Part shown: positions 1-8,323 of the stretch, piece after piece
Layout: the number at the start of each line of letters is the position of its first letter
Numbering within the stretch: the stretch's first letter is position 1
From: Peribacillus muralis
Lineage (GTDB): Bacteria; Bacillota; Bacilli; Bacillales; DSM-1321
Assembly (NCBI RefSeq): GCF_001645685.2
Contig: NZ_CP017080.1
Span: 734,001 to 798,000, forward strand
Direction of reading: 5' to 3'
DNA: 64,000 nucleotides
Program-made: the position numbers and the translations under genes
The notes under the pieces: model-generated
Databases searched by the model: none
What the model saw: only the letters and a program-made list of their open reading frames with translations
Told to the model about the DNA's origin: nothing

Positions 1-563
1 GATTGCCCTTTACCGTGTTTAAAGAACTTGCCCCATGTTCGAATTGAAATCGAATCCACCGTGAACAACTGTACATAGTAAAAATCAAAAAGAGTCCGTT
101 CCTCGGGCTTGAAAACGGGCTGAAAGTGGGGGTGATGCAAAATGGGCGTGTCGATGAAAGCTTGGCAAAACGAATCATACTCTCGTTTATGGCTCAGCAT
201 GATATGCCAAAGCTCATCAATGGCCGAATTAAACATTTCAACCTTTCCAAATACGGCGGCCATAATCAAATAGCGCTTCAGTTCACGCCATGCTTGGTTG
301 ACCTTTTCCTGTGAAACACGGGGATGCTTCAGTCTGTATTCATTATTGACCTTTTCCATATAGGCCACATCCAGTGCATTGTTAAGCTTTTCCTGCAATG
401 CATCGGCAACGATTTCGGAAGCGTCTACATCTAACGTTCGCTTATGTAACTGATGGAATTCTCTTTGATAACGTGCCGATTTGGCAGGCTCACTTTGCCG
501 TTTCACGAAATTGACCAGAAACACAGCTAGAATTGCCGCAAGAATGACATAAAAAAAGACCAT
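1..563 (-). CDS. Membrane-anchored protein with WH-motif (glycine-rich-domain-like), 3' end cut by window edge
   Basis: An open frame runs on the minus strand from an ATG at 563 to the window edge, so the C-terminus is missing. The start follows a GGAGTGG site. The protein opens with one hydrophobic segment (residues 2-16, MVFFYVILAAILAVFL) and then a soluble helical part. Around residues 110-135 it has DELWHIMLSH followed by Tyr, Phe-Cys and His-His-Pro. This W-H/Y/FC/HH arrangement resembles the motif of proteins annotated as glycine-rich domain-containing (DUF1399-like). Function is unknown. The family assignment is from motif memory only. The reading frame itself is well supported by its length of more than 180 codons and its ribosome-binding site. 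Confidence 0.7.
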   Translation of the reverse strand, partial: MVFFYVILAAILAVFLVNFVKRQSEPAKSARYQREFHQLHKRTLDVDASEIVADALQEKLNNALDVAYMEKVNNEYRLKHPRVSQEKVNQAWRELKRYLIMAAVFGKVEMFNSAIDELWHIMLSHKREYDSFCQAFIDTPILHHPHFQPVFKPEERTLFDFYYVQLFTVDSISIRTWGKFFKHGKGQ

Positions 564-744
564 GTTTTCCACTCCTCTACTATCCATGGATAGATTGCTA
601 TATCTTTATCTTACATCGTATTGGAAGGGATTGTAAGGTATTACTGATAATGATCAATGAGATGGTGAAAGGCAGGACCCCTGAATCAAGCACTTCAAAT
701 AATGCCCCCAATCTAGTATAGTTAGAAGAAAAAGGGGCGAGGGC

Positions 745-975
745 ATGTACTTGACAGTAAAAGAGACGGCGGAATATTTATCGATGCCGGAATCCTATAT
801 CGAAAGCTTAATCGCTCAAAATAAAATTCGCACCGTCCATGACGGTGAGCAGAATTTAATTTTCAAAGAGCAATTCAATACACATCTTGAACAAATGGAG
901 AAATATAAGAAGCAATTGGCTGATTATTATAATGAACCAATTCCAGAAGATATTGATGTGAAGGATGAAGACTAG
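745..975 (+). CDS. Small excisionase-family (HTH_17) DNA-binding protein
   Basis: This 76-residue protein begins MYLTVKETAEYLSMPES, the classic start of excisionase/MerR-like helix-turn-helix domains (strand, then helix-turn-helix, residues 2-45). An acidic tail (PEDIDVKDED) follows. Such proteins bind DNA as small winged-helix domains and act either as recombination directionality factors or as plain regulators. No integrase lies next to it, so a chromosomal housekeeping role is more likely. The ATG at 745 follows a ggggcgagggc site. It is a single gene closed by a hairpin terminator at 976-1003. The target is unknown. Confidence 0.8.
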   Translation: MYLTVKETAEYLSMPESYIESLIAQNKIRTVHDGEQNLIFKEQFNTHLEQMEKYKKQLADYYNEPIPEDIDVKDED

Positions 976-1003
976 CATCTGCCGGATTGGCAGGTGTTTT
1001 TTT
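976..1003 (+). terminator. Intrinsic terminator of the excisionase-like gene
   Basis: CATCTGCC (976-983) pairs with GGCAGGTG (989-996), allowing one G-U pair, and is followed by seven T. Confidence 0.85.
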
Positions 1004-1153
1004 ATGAAATCATTGTCCGAATCATAGGACTAACTGATCATTCAAAAAATTTTGTTGTCAATGGAAGGTAATTGTAGTAGTATCCCTTAATTCCGTGTAA
1101 AATAAGAGATAGAAGGAATTATCACGGCAGAATGGTAGTTAGGAGATAGGTAA

Positions 1154-2173
1154 GTGGTAAAAGAGTATTTACAAAGTGAAGGTTTTTCTAGGTTAATTAC
1201 ATTAATTATTTTGGTCCTCTTTTTAGTAAGCATCGGAAGTATGGTTAATATTGTGTTATTTACTTTTGTTTTCACTTTCCTTATGGGGAGGCTGGAGCAA
1301 TTTATCATGATTCGGCTGAACAAAGTGATGCGTATCAACTCCAAAGTAGTCATAAGTTTCTTATATGCAGTCGTCGTATCATGTTTAGCCATCGTTCTTT
1401 ATAAATATTTACCGGTCATCACGCTCCAATTCACGGAATTAGTCACGCAGATCGTTTTCTTCTTTCAACATCCACCAGATAATAGGGTCGTTCAATATGC
1501 CATTAATACGATGAACGAGCTGGAATCGCCGCTCGATCTTCAAAAACAGATGAATACACTCTATCTTTATATATCCGATTTCGGTAAACTGGCATTTCAA
1601 ATTTTCATTTCCATGTTGCTTAGCTTATTTTTCTTATTGGAAAAAGATAAAATCATCCGCTTCACTTCTAAATTCAAGCGGGCCAAATTCAAATCGTTCT
1701 TCATAAACTTGGGACACTTTGGCGTTAAATTCATTAATTCATTCGGTAAAGTCATTGAGGTACAGTTCTTGATAGCCATTACCAATGCAGTGCTTTCAGT
1801 TACCTTTTTATGGATCCTTGGATTTCCGCAGTTGCTGGGCCTGGGGATCATGATATTCTTCCTCGGCTTGGTTCCGGTTGCGGGGGTCATCATTTCCCTC
1901 ATCCCGCTTAGCATGATTGCCTATAGCATCGGGGGCATGCCAAAGGTGATTGCTGTGTTGATCATGATCGTTGTGATCCATGCGATTGAAAGCTATATTT
2001 TAAACCCTAAATTCATGTCGGCAAAGACAAATCTCCCTACGTTTTTCACTTTCATCATCTTGCTGTTTTCCGAGCATTTCTTAGGGATATGGGGTTTGAT
2101 CATCGGTATACCGATTTTCATCTTCCTGCTGGATATGCTAGATATAGATGAGGGGAATAATCAAATATCATAA
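1154..2173 (+). CDS. AI-2E family (PerM/YdbI-type) membrane transporter
   Basis: The 339-residue polytopic membrane protein has long hydrophobic segments throughout. An N-terminal pair lies at about residues 12-45, with further segments near 65-85, 150-170, 205-265 and 270-330. The C-terminal signature HAIESYILNPKFMSAKTNLP is typical of the AI-2E transporter family. Members export autoinducer-2 or small solutes, or drive Na+/H+ exchange; the substrate here cannot be read from sequence. The start is GTG at 1154, chosen because aggagat lies 7-13 bases upstream and no ATG is available. It is a single-gene unit with a strong terminator at 2184-2219. Confidence 0.88.
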   Translation: MVKEYLQSEGFSRLITLIILVLFLVSIGSMVNIVLFTFVFTFLMGRLEQFIMIRLNKVMRINSKVVISFLYAVVVSCLAIVLYKYLPVITLQFTELVTQIVFFFQHPPDNRVVQYAINTMNELESPLDLQKQMNTLYLYISDFGKLAFQIFISMLLSLFFLLEKDKIIRFTSKFKRAKFKSFFINLGHFGVKFINSFGKVIEVQFLIAITNAVLSVTFLWILGFPQLLGLGIMIFFLGLVPVAGVIISLIPLSMIAYSIGGMPKVIAVLIMIVVIHAIESYILNPKFMSAKTNLPTFFTFIILLFSEHFLGIWGLIIGIPIFIFLLDMLDIDEGNNQIS

Positions 2174-2183
2174 AATTATGCAA

Positions 2184-2219
2184 GCAGCGGCCAGCTATAT
2201 CAGCCGCTGCTTTTTTTTT
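2184..2219 (+). terminator. Intrinsic terminator after AI-2E transporter gene
   Basis: GCAGCGGC (2184-2191) pairs perfectly with GCCGCTGC (2203-2210), followed by nine T. Confidence 0.92.
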
Positions 2220-2387
2220 CGTTAATCCTTGGCAACGCAGACTATATCTGTTTTTAAAATAATATCCATTCATTCTATATAAAGGGGGAAGTCCAGAGGT
2301 TTACCATGTACAGCATAGCCGCGTTTTTGGTTTACCGAGTTAATAGATTAAAATTTTATTTTAGTAAAGTTATTTATCGACTTTTTA

Positions 2388-2416
2388 TTGCATAAAAAAA
2401 CAAATGAACGTATAAT
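2388..2416 (+). promoter_or_regulatory. Candidate sigma-A promoter of the amino-acid ABC operon
   Basis: A perfect -10 box TATAAT lies at 2411-2416, 17 bases after a weak -35 TTGCAT at 2388-2393. It sits in AT-rich DNA about 90 bases before the binding-protein gene. The 2220-2502 gap holds nothing else that I recognise. Confidence 0.5.
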
Positions 2417-2502
2417 ATTTTTAAATGAAAATACTGAATGTTCTCTAAAATTAGATTTATCTGTTTTTTAAAAAAAGAGAGTTTACGAGAGAGAAGGGGA
2501 TT

Positions 2503-3327
2503 ATGTTGAAGAAGGTTTCTTTTTTTGTGTTTGCCGTGGCAGCTTCTTTGTTACTCGCCCTGACAGGATGCGGGAAGGATAAAGAGGTTTCGACAACTGG
2601 TAAAGAAGAAGAGTCAAATGGGAAAACGCTCAGGATCGTGACGGATGCCAATTATGCTCCATTCGAATTCCTTGAAGGCGATAAGGTTGTGGGATTTGAT
2701 ATTGATTTCATCACTGCCGTTGCTAAAGAAGCCGGTTATGAACCAAAAGTCGAAAGTGTTGGCTGGGATCCGATTTTCGTGGAAATCGAATCGAAAAGGG
2801 CGGATGTCGCGGTTTCCGCCATTACAGTGAATGACAAAAGAAAACAAACGTATGATTTTTCGGTCCCCTATTTCTTATCAACAAACAAGATTCTCGTCCC
2901 AGAGAAAAGTGATATAAAATCAGGCAAAGATCTGAAAGGTAAGGTCATTGCGGTACAGACCGGTACAACTGGTCAGGCAGCAGTGGAAAAGCTCATCGGA
3001 GAAAATAATAAGAACATTAAGAAATTCGAAAATAATAATCTGGCCATTCAGGAACTGCTACAAAAAGGAGCGGCAGCCGTCGTAGCTGATAATACGGTTG
3101 TTGAGGAATATGTGAAGAATAATCCCGATCAGAAACTTAAGGTCGTCGAAGATAGCTCAGCCTTCAACGAGGAATTCTATGGCCTAATGTTTCCAAAAGG
3201 CAGTGAATTGAAAGGCGATTTCGATAAAGCCGTGAATGCCATTTACGAAAACGGGAAATACGCAGAAATCTATAAAGAATGGTTTGGCATTGAACCAGAC
3301 GTTGAAACATTGAAGGCACAGCAATAA
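2503..3327 (+). CDS. Polar/basic amino-acid ABC transporter, substrate-binding lipoprotein
   Basis: This 274-residue solute-binding protein of the SBP_bac_3 family has a lipoprotein signal peptide with lipobox LTGC (Cys23), so it should be lipid-anchored outside the membrane. The mature part shows the family motifs: DANYAPFEF, GFDIDFITAVAKEAG, the D-x-xVSAITVNDKR segment, and VQTGTTGQ. The overall pattern resembles arginine/lysine- or glutamine-type binding proteins, but exact specificity cannot be told. The ATG at 2503 follows gagaagggg. It is the first gene of an operon with permease (3407) and ATPase (4060). A hairpin between genes 1 and 2 probably lowers expression of the latter two. Confidence 0.93.
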   Translation: MLKKVSFFVFAVAASLLLALTGCGKDKEVSTTGKEEESNGKTLRIVTDANYAPFEFLEGDKVVGFDIDFITAVAKEAGYEPKVESVGWDPIFVEIESKRADVAVSAITVNDKRKQTYDFSVPYFLSTNKILVPEKSDIKSGKDLKGKVIAVQTGTTGQAAVEKLIGENNKNIKKFENNNLAIQELLQKGAAAVVADNTVVEEYVKNNPDQKLKVVEDSSAFNEEFYGLMFPKGSELKGDFDKAVNAIYENGKYAEIYKEWFGIEPDVETLKAQQ

Positions 3328-3350
3328 AAATAATAAAAAATGGAAGGATT

Positions 3351-3385
3351 GCGTAACTTTACGTGTGAAGTTACGCAGTTTTTTT
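3351..3385 (+). terminator. Intercistronic attenuating terminator between binding protein and permease genes
   Basis: GCGTAACTT (3351-3359) pairs perfectly with AAGTTACGC (3368-3376), followed by AG and seven T. It lies inside an operon, so partial termination would give more binding-protein mRNA than permease/ATPase mRNA. Confidence 0.85.
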
Positions 3386-3406
3386 GGGCTTTAGGAGGAG
3401 AATGGA

Positions 3407-4063
3407 ATGAGTTTTCGCTGGGATATTATTTTTGAATATGCTCCTTTCTTATTGAAAGGTACCTTGCTGACGATAGGTCTTTCGATTTCATCCATCCTGA
3501 TCGGAACTTTTTTAGGTTTATTGATCGGGTTAGGGAAGATCATGAGAAACAAAGTGCTAGCTTCGCCCTTTTATTTTTATGTTACGGTTTTTCGCGGAAC
3601 CCCGCTGTTGGTTCAAATCTTTTTGATTCATTTTGGGATCGTGCCCTTATTTACTGGGGAAACGAATGCTGTGGCCGCAGGTGTCATTGCTTTATCTTTA
3701 AATGCAGCGGCATATATAGCGGAAATATTCCGAGCGGGCATTCAATCCATCGATAAGGGTCAAATGGAAGGATCCCGTTCCTTGGGAATGACCCATACCC
3801 AAACGATGATTCACGTCGTATTGCCTCAAGCCTTCAAAAGGATGATTCCACCGCTCGGAAATGAGTTCATCGTGTTATTAAAGGATTCCTCCTTATTATG
3901 TGTCATCGCAGCTCCAGAGTTAATGTATTGGGGCAAGGCGATGGGTAGCCAGTACTTCAAAGTGTGGGAGCCATATCTAGCATGTGCTTTCATTTATTTA
4001 TTCCTGACCCTCATTTTAAGCTTCGTATTAAATAGACTCGAAAGAAGGTTGAAAACAGAATGA
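3407..4063 (+). CDS. Polar amino-acid ABC transporter permease
   Basis: The 218-residue permease is of the HisM/GlnP type. It has about five transmembrane helices and the EAA loop near residues 120-150 ([21 protein letters not shown]), which contacts the ATPase. It would form a homodimeric channel with the 4060 ATPase and receive substrate from the 2503 lipoprotein. The start ATG follows taggaggag. Its stop overlaps the start of the ATPase gene by four bases (ATGA), which indicates translational coupling. Length is normal for the family. Confidence 0.94.
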   Translation: MSFRWDIIFEYAPFLLKGTLLTIGLSISSILIGTFLGLLIGLGKIMRNKVLASPFYFYVTVFRGTPLLVQIFLIHFGIVPLFTGETNAVAAGVIALSLNAAAYIAEIFRAGIQSIDKGQMEGSRSLGMTHTQTMIHVVLPQAFKRMIPPLGNEFIVLLKDSSLLCVIAAPELMYWGKAMGSQYFKVWEPYLACAFIYLFLTLILSFVLNRLERRLKTE

Positions 4064-4782
4064 TCAAGATCGAGAATCTTAAGAAATCCTTCGGGGAGAA
4101 TGAAGTGTTGAAAAATGTCAATGCAATCGTTTCCCCACAGGAAGTGGTTGTGGTAATCGGGCCTTCTGGATCGGGTAAATCAACTTTTCTCCGGTGTATA
4201 AATCAATTGGAAACGATTACAGAAGGACATATTTTCATCGAAGGTCTCGATACGACGGACAAAGAGGTCAATATCAATAAAGTCAGAACGGAAGTTGGCA
4301 TGGTATTTCAGCATTTTAACTTATTTCCTCATAAAACGGTTATTGAGAACATCATGCTGGCACCTGTAAAGGTCCGCAAGGTTTCCAAAGAACAGGCAGC
4401 GCAAAGAGGGATGGACCTTCTTAAGAAAGTGGGTCTTGCCGAAAAGGCGAATGCTTACCCCGATTCATTATCAGGGGGACAAAAGCAACGTGTGGCCATT
4501 GCCAGGGCGCTGGCAATGGAGCCAAAAATCATGTTATTCGACGAGCCGACCTCTGCTCTTGATCCTGAAATGGTCGGTGAGGTGCTTGAGGTAATGAAGC
4601 AGCTGGCAAAGGAAGGGATGACGATGGTGGTTGTAACCCATGAAATGGGATTCGCAAAAGAAGTTGGCGACCGGGTGATTTTCATGGATGAAGGATATAT
4701 CATCGAAGAAAACATTCCCAGTGAGATTTTCAATCATCCGCAACAGGAGCGAACTAAAGCCTTTTTAAGCAAAGTACTCTAA
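4060..4782 (+). CDS. Polar amino-acid ABC transporter ATP-binding protein (GlnQ/ArtM type)
   Basis: This 240-residue ABC ATPase is complete. It has Walker [10 protein letters not shown] (residues 34-42), the Q-loop [13 protein letters not shown], the signature [15 protein letters not shown], Walker [15 protein letters not shown] and the switch histidine in VTHEMGF. The HFNLFPH stretch is characteristic of polar amino-acid importers. It energises uptake with the permease at 3407, with whose gene it overlaps by four bases. The unit ends at the terminator 4799-4827. Confidence 0.95.
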   Translation: MIKIENLKKSFGENEVLKNVNAIVSPQEVVVVIGPSGSGKSTFLRCINQLETITEGHIFIEGLDTTDKEVNINKVRTEVGMVFQHFNLFPHKTVIENIMLAPVKVRKVSKEQAAQRGMDLLKKVGLAEKANAYPDSLSGGQKQRVAIARALAMEPKIMLFDEPTSALDPEMVGEVLEVMKQLAKEGMTMVVVTHEMGFAKEVGDRVIFMDEGYIIEENIPSEIFNHPQQERTKAFLSKVL

Positions 4783-4798
4783 GTATAAGCAAAGAAAA

Positions 4799-4827
4799 AA
4801 CCTTCCATTGAATGGATGGTTTTTTTC
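4799..4827 (+). terminator. Terminator of the amino-acid ABC operon
   Basis: AACCTTCCATT pairs with AATGGATGGTT (one mismatch), followed by a run of T to 4827. Confidence 0.8.
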
Positions 4828-4848
4828 GGGAAAACACATATAAGCGCT

Positions 4849-5220
4849 TCATTTAATGGTCGAAGCGCCTAAAAGCGATTCAGGGCTTTTACCGAGCACG
4901 AGCATACTGATTTTGGCGAAGCCTATATTTTTACTTTGCGAGAAAATCTGAAGTAAGATCTGGAAATCAGGATCATTCTTCAACTTTTGAACTTCCTCTA
5001 TATATAAATTGGAAACGGAGGGTATAACGAATTCAGGGGTGTATTCGTCATGGTTTTCATCCATGAGTATAGTTCCCATGAAATGGTATTTAAATTGCAG
5101 TGCCCTTGTTAAGGCAACGATATGGAATAACCTATTAAATAATTCGGGGTATGAATATTTAATTTTCATAAGCGCGGCTTGCGTTGCCCGCAGCTCATCG
5201 AAACTAGATAAAGTGATCAT
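4849..5220 (-). CDS. Conserved-looking hypothetical protein
   Basis: The 123-residue soluble protein is on the minus strand and I do not recognise it. It is predicted helical, with no signal peptide, membrane segment or metal motif. The N-terminal part is rich in short hydrophobic helices (ALMKIKYSYPELFNRLFHIVALTRAL). The ATG at 5220 follows a good gaaaggag site, which supports translation. It is a single gene between the amino-acid transporter operon (convergent) and a LysR regulator gene, transcribed in the same direction as the regulator. No function is proposed. Confidence 0.7.
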   Translation of the reverse strand: MITLSSFDELRATQAALMKIKYSYPELFNRLFHIVALTRALQFKYHFMGTILMDENHDEYTPEFVIPSVSNLYIEEVQKLKNDPDFQILLQIFSQSKNIGFAKISMLVLGKSPESLLGASTIK

Positions 5221-5371
5221 GGTTATCTTACTCCTTTCTTGAAGGTATAGTTTACATTGATTAACGGCTTTTGACTCTTATCAAGGATACCCCCCGGTGA
5301 TAAGCATGTAAAATGGTTAAATGTTATCGTTTCCATAACCTGCATCTATGGTAGTGCTTACATCGAACAAC

Positions 5372-6268
5372 TCACTTAAAGAATGCATTTCGGCTGGTGA
5401 GCGCTTCCTTGGTATATTTCAGCCATTCTTTTGCGGCGTATGAAAGGTAATGGTCCTTGCTCCAAATGAAGCCAAGCTTCCAGCTAATGAATGGTTGCTT
5501 AACCTTGATCGACCTCACACGTTCATCATGCCGGCACAAGCTTTCAGGTAAAAGAGCAACGCCAAGCTTACAGTAAACCATTTCTTCAATGAAATCCCAA
5601 CGTGAACTTTCCGTGACGATATGCGGTGAAAAACCGGCTTCACTGCAGGAAGAAATGATTAGATCCCGAAGGACGTAATCTTTGTTGAATAAGATGAAGG
5701 ATTCGTTTTTCAGCTCGGCCAAATCGATTTCTTCCCGATCCGCAAATGGATGGGAAGGATACACAATCAAGTTGATGTCTTCTTCTAAAAAAGAAAAATG
5801 GTGGAAAAGGGCGGTGTTGGTTGGAAGGACGATCACGCCTATATCTATTAGGTCCTTTTGGACTGATTCTTCAATTTTTTTTGAACCATCCTCCACTAAC
5901 TGAAAGGTTATATTGGGATATTGCTCATGAAACCGGCTAAGAATCCGGGGGAAGAAAGAAGCATCGATGATTGGAGGCAATCCAATGCGAATATGTCCCT
6001 TTTTCAAGCCTAGTAAATTATCCACTTCCGTTTCCAGATTACGAAAGGCTTTATCAATCAACTTTGCCTGCTCCAAGACAACCCTGCCAGCATCAGTCAG
6101 GATCAATTGCTTCCGCGAACGATCAAAAAGCTCGACGCCAAGCTCGGTCTCAAGGTTTTTAATCATCTTGCTGATGGCTGGCTGGGTAATGAATAAATGA
6201 TTGGCTGCCCGAGTGAAATTATTAAAATTGCTTACCTCAATAAAGTACTGTAAATGTTTAATATCCAT
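5372..6268 (-). CDS. LysR-family transcriptional regulator, CidR (YwbI)-like
   Basis: The 298-residue LysR-type regulator has an N-terminal winged helix-turn-helix (residues 1-60, with the hallmark FTRAANHLFITQPAISKMIK). A periplasmic-binding-like effector domain follows (about 90-295). The opening MDIKHLQYFIEV, the SKMIKNLETELG stretch and the IRIGLPPI.DASFFP segment resemble B. subtilis CidR/YwbI and AlsR, which sense acetate/overflow metabolism. No cidAB or alsSD genes adjoin it here and the divergent side holds another minus-strand gene, so the target is probably elsewhere. The LysR call is firm; the CidR subgroup is inference. Confidence 0.9.
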   Translation of the reverse strand: MDIKHLQYFIEVSNFNNFTRAANHLFITQPAISKMIKNLETELGVELFDRSRKQLILTDAGRVVLEQAKLIDKAFRNLETEVDNLLGLKKGHIRIGLPPIIDASFFPRILSRFHEQYPNITFQLVEDGSKKIEESVQKDLIDIGVIVLPTNTALFHHFSFLEEDINLIVYPSHPFADREEIDLAELKNESFILFNKDYVLRDLIISSCSEAGFSPHIVTESSRWDFIEEMVYCKLGVALLPESLCRHDERVRSIKVKQPFISWKLGFIWSKDHYLSYAAKEWLKYTKEALTSRNAFFK

Positions 6269-6341
6269 TGCTTCACCTGTAATCCTATTAAAAGTACTTT
6301 CATTTTACCTGTAAGCGGAAGGGTTGTAAAACAAGCTAATC

Positions 6342-6370
6342 AAAAAAGCTGGACTCCAAGAACCCAGCTT
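6342..6370 (-). terminator. Terminator of the universal stress protein gene
   Basis: AAGCTGG (6346-6352) pairs with CCAGCTT (6364-6370). On the minus strand the hairpin is followed by TTTTTT. Confidence 0.85.
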
Positions 6371-6394
6371 CTTACATATATAGAACCACCCTTT

Positions 6395-6820
6395 TTATTT
6401 AACTAATAGGACGGGCACGGGAGAATGCTGAACGATGTAGTGGCTTACACTGCCGAGGAACTCCTTGAATCCGCTTAATCCGCGGCTGCCCATGATGATA
6501 AGGTCACAGTTATGGGATTTCGCATGTTCCAATAAAGCCGTGATGGCAGACCCTTCGACGACAAATGTTTGGGAATCGTTTGGAATATCAGATAATAGGG
6601 TTTCCGCTTTCCCTATTAATTCATTGCCATATTTACGCATCGATTCTTCTATTTCCTGAAAGGCATTGCCATATATATTAGGTTTGATCGGTAATGTAAC
6701 AGCGTGAAGTACCTGCACTTCAATGGCTGGATCGAGCTTCGCTAACTCTATCGCTTTTTCTAAAGATTTAAGTGCCAATTCAGACTCATCATAAGCAACT
6801 AGTATTTTTGAACAAAGCAT
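6395..6820 (-). CDS. Universal stress protein, UspA family
   Basis: This 141-residue Usp domain protein is complete. It has N-terminal KILVAYDESELALKSLEKA and the ATP-binding signature near the C-terminus (GSRGLSGFKEFLGSVSHYIV, a G-2x-G-9x-G-S pattern), which marks the nucleotide-binding subgroup. Such cytosolic dimers accumulate under starvation, heat or oxidative stress; the molecular action is generally unclear. The ATG at 6820 follows a gaaggg site. It is a single gene transcribed toward the LysR gene and stopped by the hairpin at 6342-6370. Confidence 0.92.
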   Translation of the reverse strand: MLCSKILVAYDESELALKSLEKAIELAKLDPAIEVQVLHAVTLPIKPNIYGNAFQEIEESMRKYGNELIGKAETLLSDIPNDSQTFVVEGSAITALLEHAKSHNCDLIIMGSRGLSGFKEFLGSVSHYIVQHSPVPVLLVK

Positions 6821-6917
6821 GGTTTAATCCTTCCCTTCTATATCATGAATATACCCTTAGTATATCAGGTTGAATCTTCTAAATAGTTTCATATAATATA
6901 AATTTTGTGAATATTTG

Positions 6918-6948
6918 TTGAAGTTTACGTTAACGTCAATGTTAATAT
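6918..6948 (+). promoter_or_regulatory. MerR-type promoter with LiuR-like palindromic operator in a 19-bp spacer
   Basis: A -35 element TTGAAG (6918-6923) and a -10 element TAATAT (6943-6948) are separated by exactly 19 bases, the long spacer typical of MerR-controlled promoters. Inside the spacer lies TTTACGTTAACGTCAA (6924-6939), whose core ACGTTAACGT is a perfect palindrome. This resembles the motif known for LiuR, the MerR-family repressor of branched-chain acid degradation. It directly precedes the merR gene at 6986, suggesting autoregulation of the acyl-CoA operon. Confidence 0.75.
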
Positions 6949-6985
6949 ATAGGTAAATAATCCCTTTGAAAAGTGTGGTTTTAAC

Positions 6986-7420
6986 ATGTACACCATTTCT
7001 GAGTTAGCGAATGAATTCGAATTGACGACAAGGACGCTCCGGTATTACGAAGAATTAGGCATGTTAAAGCCAAAGCGTACAGGATCAGGAAAAAGAGTGT
7101 ATGGAAAGAAAGAGTATGCACAACTGAAAATCATCATGCGTGGGAAGAAATATGGGTTCTCGTTAGTGGAAATAAAGGATATTGTCCTTTTGTTTGATAA
7201 GGACAGGACAGGCATCAGGCAATTGGAAAAAACGATTGATACGGCAGCACAGAAATTAAATGAAGTAAATGAGCGCATAAAAGAGTTGAGTGAATTGAAA
7301 CAGGATTTTGAGCAGATGATTCAAGGCTTCAATAAAAACCTTCATGACCTGAAAATGAATGAAAAACTGGCAAGTGACAAATTTAATATGAATTTAGGTT
7401 TTGATGATCGACAAAGATGA
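6986..7420 (+). CDS. MerR-family regulator of acyl-CoA degradation (LiuR-like)
   Basis: The 144-residue MerR regulator has a winged HTH at residues 1-70 (YTISELANEFELTTRTLRYYEELG, interrupted by GKRVYGKKEYAQLKIIMRGKKYGFSL) and a dimerising coiled coil at about 80-125. No cysteine cluster is present, so it is not a metal sensor. The operator in its own promoter spacer resembles the LiuR motif, and the four downstream genes encode fatty or branched acyl-CoA catabolism. Known LiuR proteins respond to acyl-CoA intermediates; the effector here is inference. It is the first gene of the operon, 36 bases before the SDR gene. Confidence 0.88.
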   Translation: MYTISELANEFELTTRTLRYYEELGMLKPKRTGSGKRVYGKKEYAQLKIIMRGKKYGFSLVEIKDIVLLFDKDRTGIRQLEKTIDTAAQKLNEVNERIKELSELKQDFEQMIQGFNKNLHDLKMNEKLASDKFNMNLGFDDRQR

Positions 7421-7456
7421 ATATATATTCTAGACGAAACGAATGAGGTGGGATAT

Positions 7457-8224
7457 TTGGATATTCAAGAAACCATTGCAGCAGTGACAGGAGGAGCTTC
7501 AGGTCTGGGAGCGGCGGCGGTAAGGAACATCGTTAAAAAAGGTGGAAGAGCGATCATCCTTGATCTCTCGGAGGCAAATGGAATAAAAATGGAAAAGGAA
7601 TTGGGGAATTCAGTCTTGTATGTCAAAACCGATGTAACCAGTGAGGAAAGTGTGAGCAGAGCCTTGGAAAGAGGCATTGAAAAATTCGGGAGCATTAATA
7701 CGGTCATTAATTGTGCTGGTGTTGCAATAGCACGGAAGGTTATCGGCCGGGAAGGTGCACATGAATTGGAAGCGTTCTCAAAAGTGGTGACTATCAATTT
7801 GGTCGGTACATTTAATGTTATCCGTCTTGCTTCCCTAAAAATGATCGAAAATGAACCGAACCAAGAAGGAGAGCGCGGGGTGATCATCAATACTGCCTCG
7901 GTAGCTGCCTTTGAAGGGCAAATAGGACAAGCCGCCTATAGTGCCTCCAAGGGAGGAGTGGTTGGAATGACCCTGCCGATTGCCAGGGAGCTTGCCACAA
8001 AGGGGATCCGTGTCGTAACGATAGCACCTGGCTTGTTCCATACACCAATGTTCGACTCATTGCCTGAAGAAGCGAGGATGTCCCTGGGGAAAACCGTGCC
8101 ATTTCCTTCGCGGCTCGGATATCCAGAAGAGTATGCGAAACTTACGGAAAGCATCATCACCAATCCGATGCTCAATGGAGAAACGATCAGGCTGGACGGG
8201 GCCATCCGGATGTCACCTAAGTAA
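7457..8224 (+). CDS. Short-chain dehydrogenase, 3-hydroxyacyl-CoA dehydrogenase type-2 (HSD17B10-like)
   Basis: The 255-residue Rossmann-fold SDR has the NAD-binding TGGASGLG near the N-terminus, NCAG, and the catalytic pair YSASK. The early segment and the C-terminal PFPSRLGYPEEYA match type-2 3-hydroxyacyl-CoA dehydrogenases, which oxidise L-3-hydroxyacyl-CoA (including the isoleucine intermediate) with NAD+. The start is taken as TTG at 7457, because tgaggtgg sits six bases upstream; the in-frame GTG at 7448 lies inside that site. It is the second gene of the MerR-controlled operon. Confidence 0.87.
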   Translation: MDIQETIAAVTGGASGLGAAAVRNIVKKGGRAIILDLSEANGIKMEKELGNSVLYVKTDVTSEESVSRALERGIEKFGSINTVINCAGVAIARKVIGREGAHELEAFSKVVTINLVGTFNVIRLASLKMIENEPNQEGERGVIINTASVAAFEGQIGQAAYSASKGGVVGMTLPIARELATKGIRVVTIAPGLFHTPMFDSLPEEARMSLGKTVPFPSRLGYPEEYAKLTESIITNPMLNGETIRLDGAIRMSPK

Positions 8225-8323
8225 GTGTTCATCTGTATAGGATGATTACTTATTAATGTTGAAAAAGAGCCTTCTTCTATATGGAAGGGGGAAACCATAA
8301 AGCATGCAAAGGGGAAAAAGCAG

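Noticed and set aside
7448..7456. GTG start of the SDR gene at 7448
   Set aside because: It lies within the Shine-Dalgarno for TTG 7457 and would have no site of its own.
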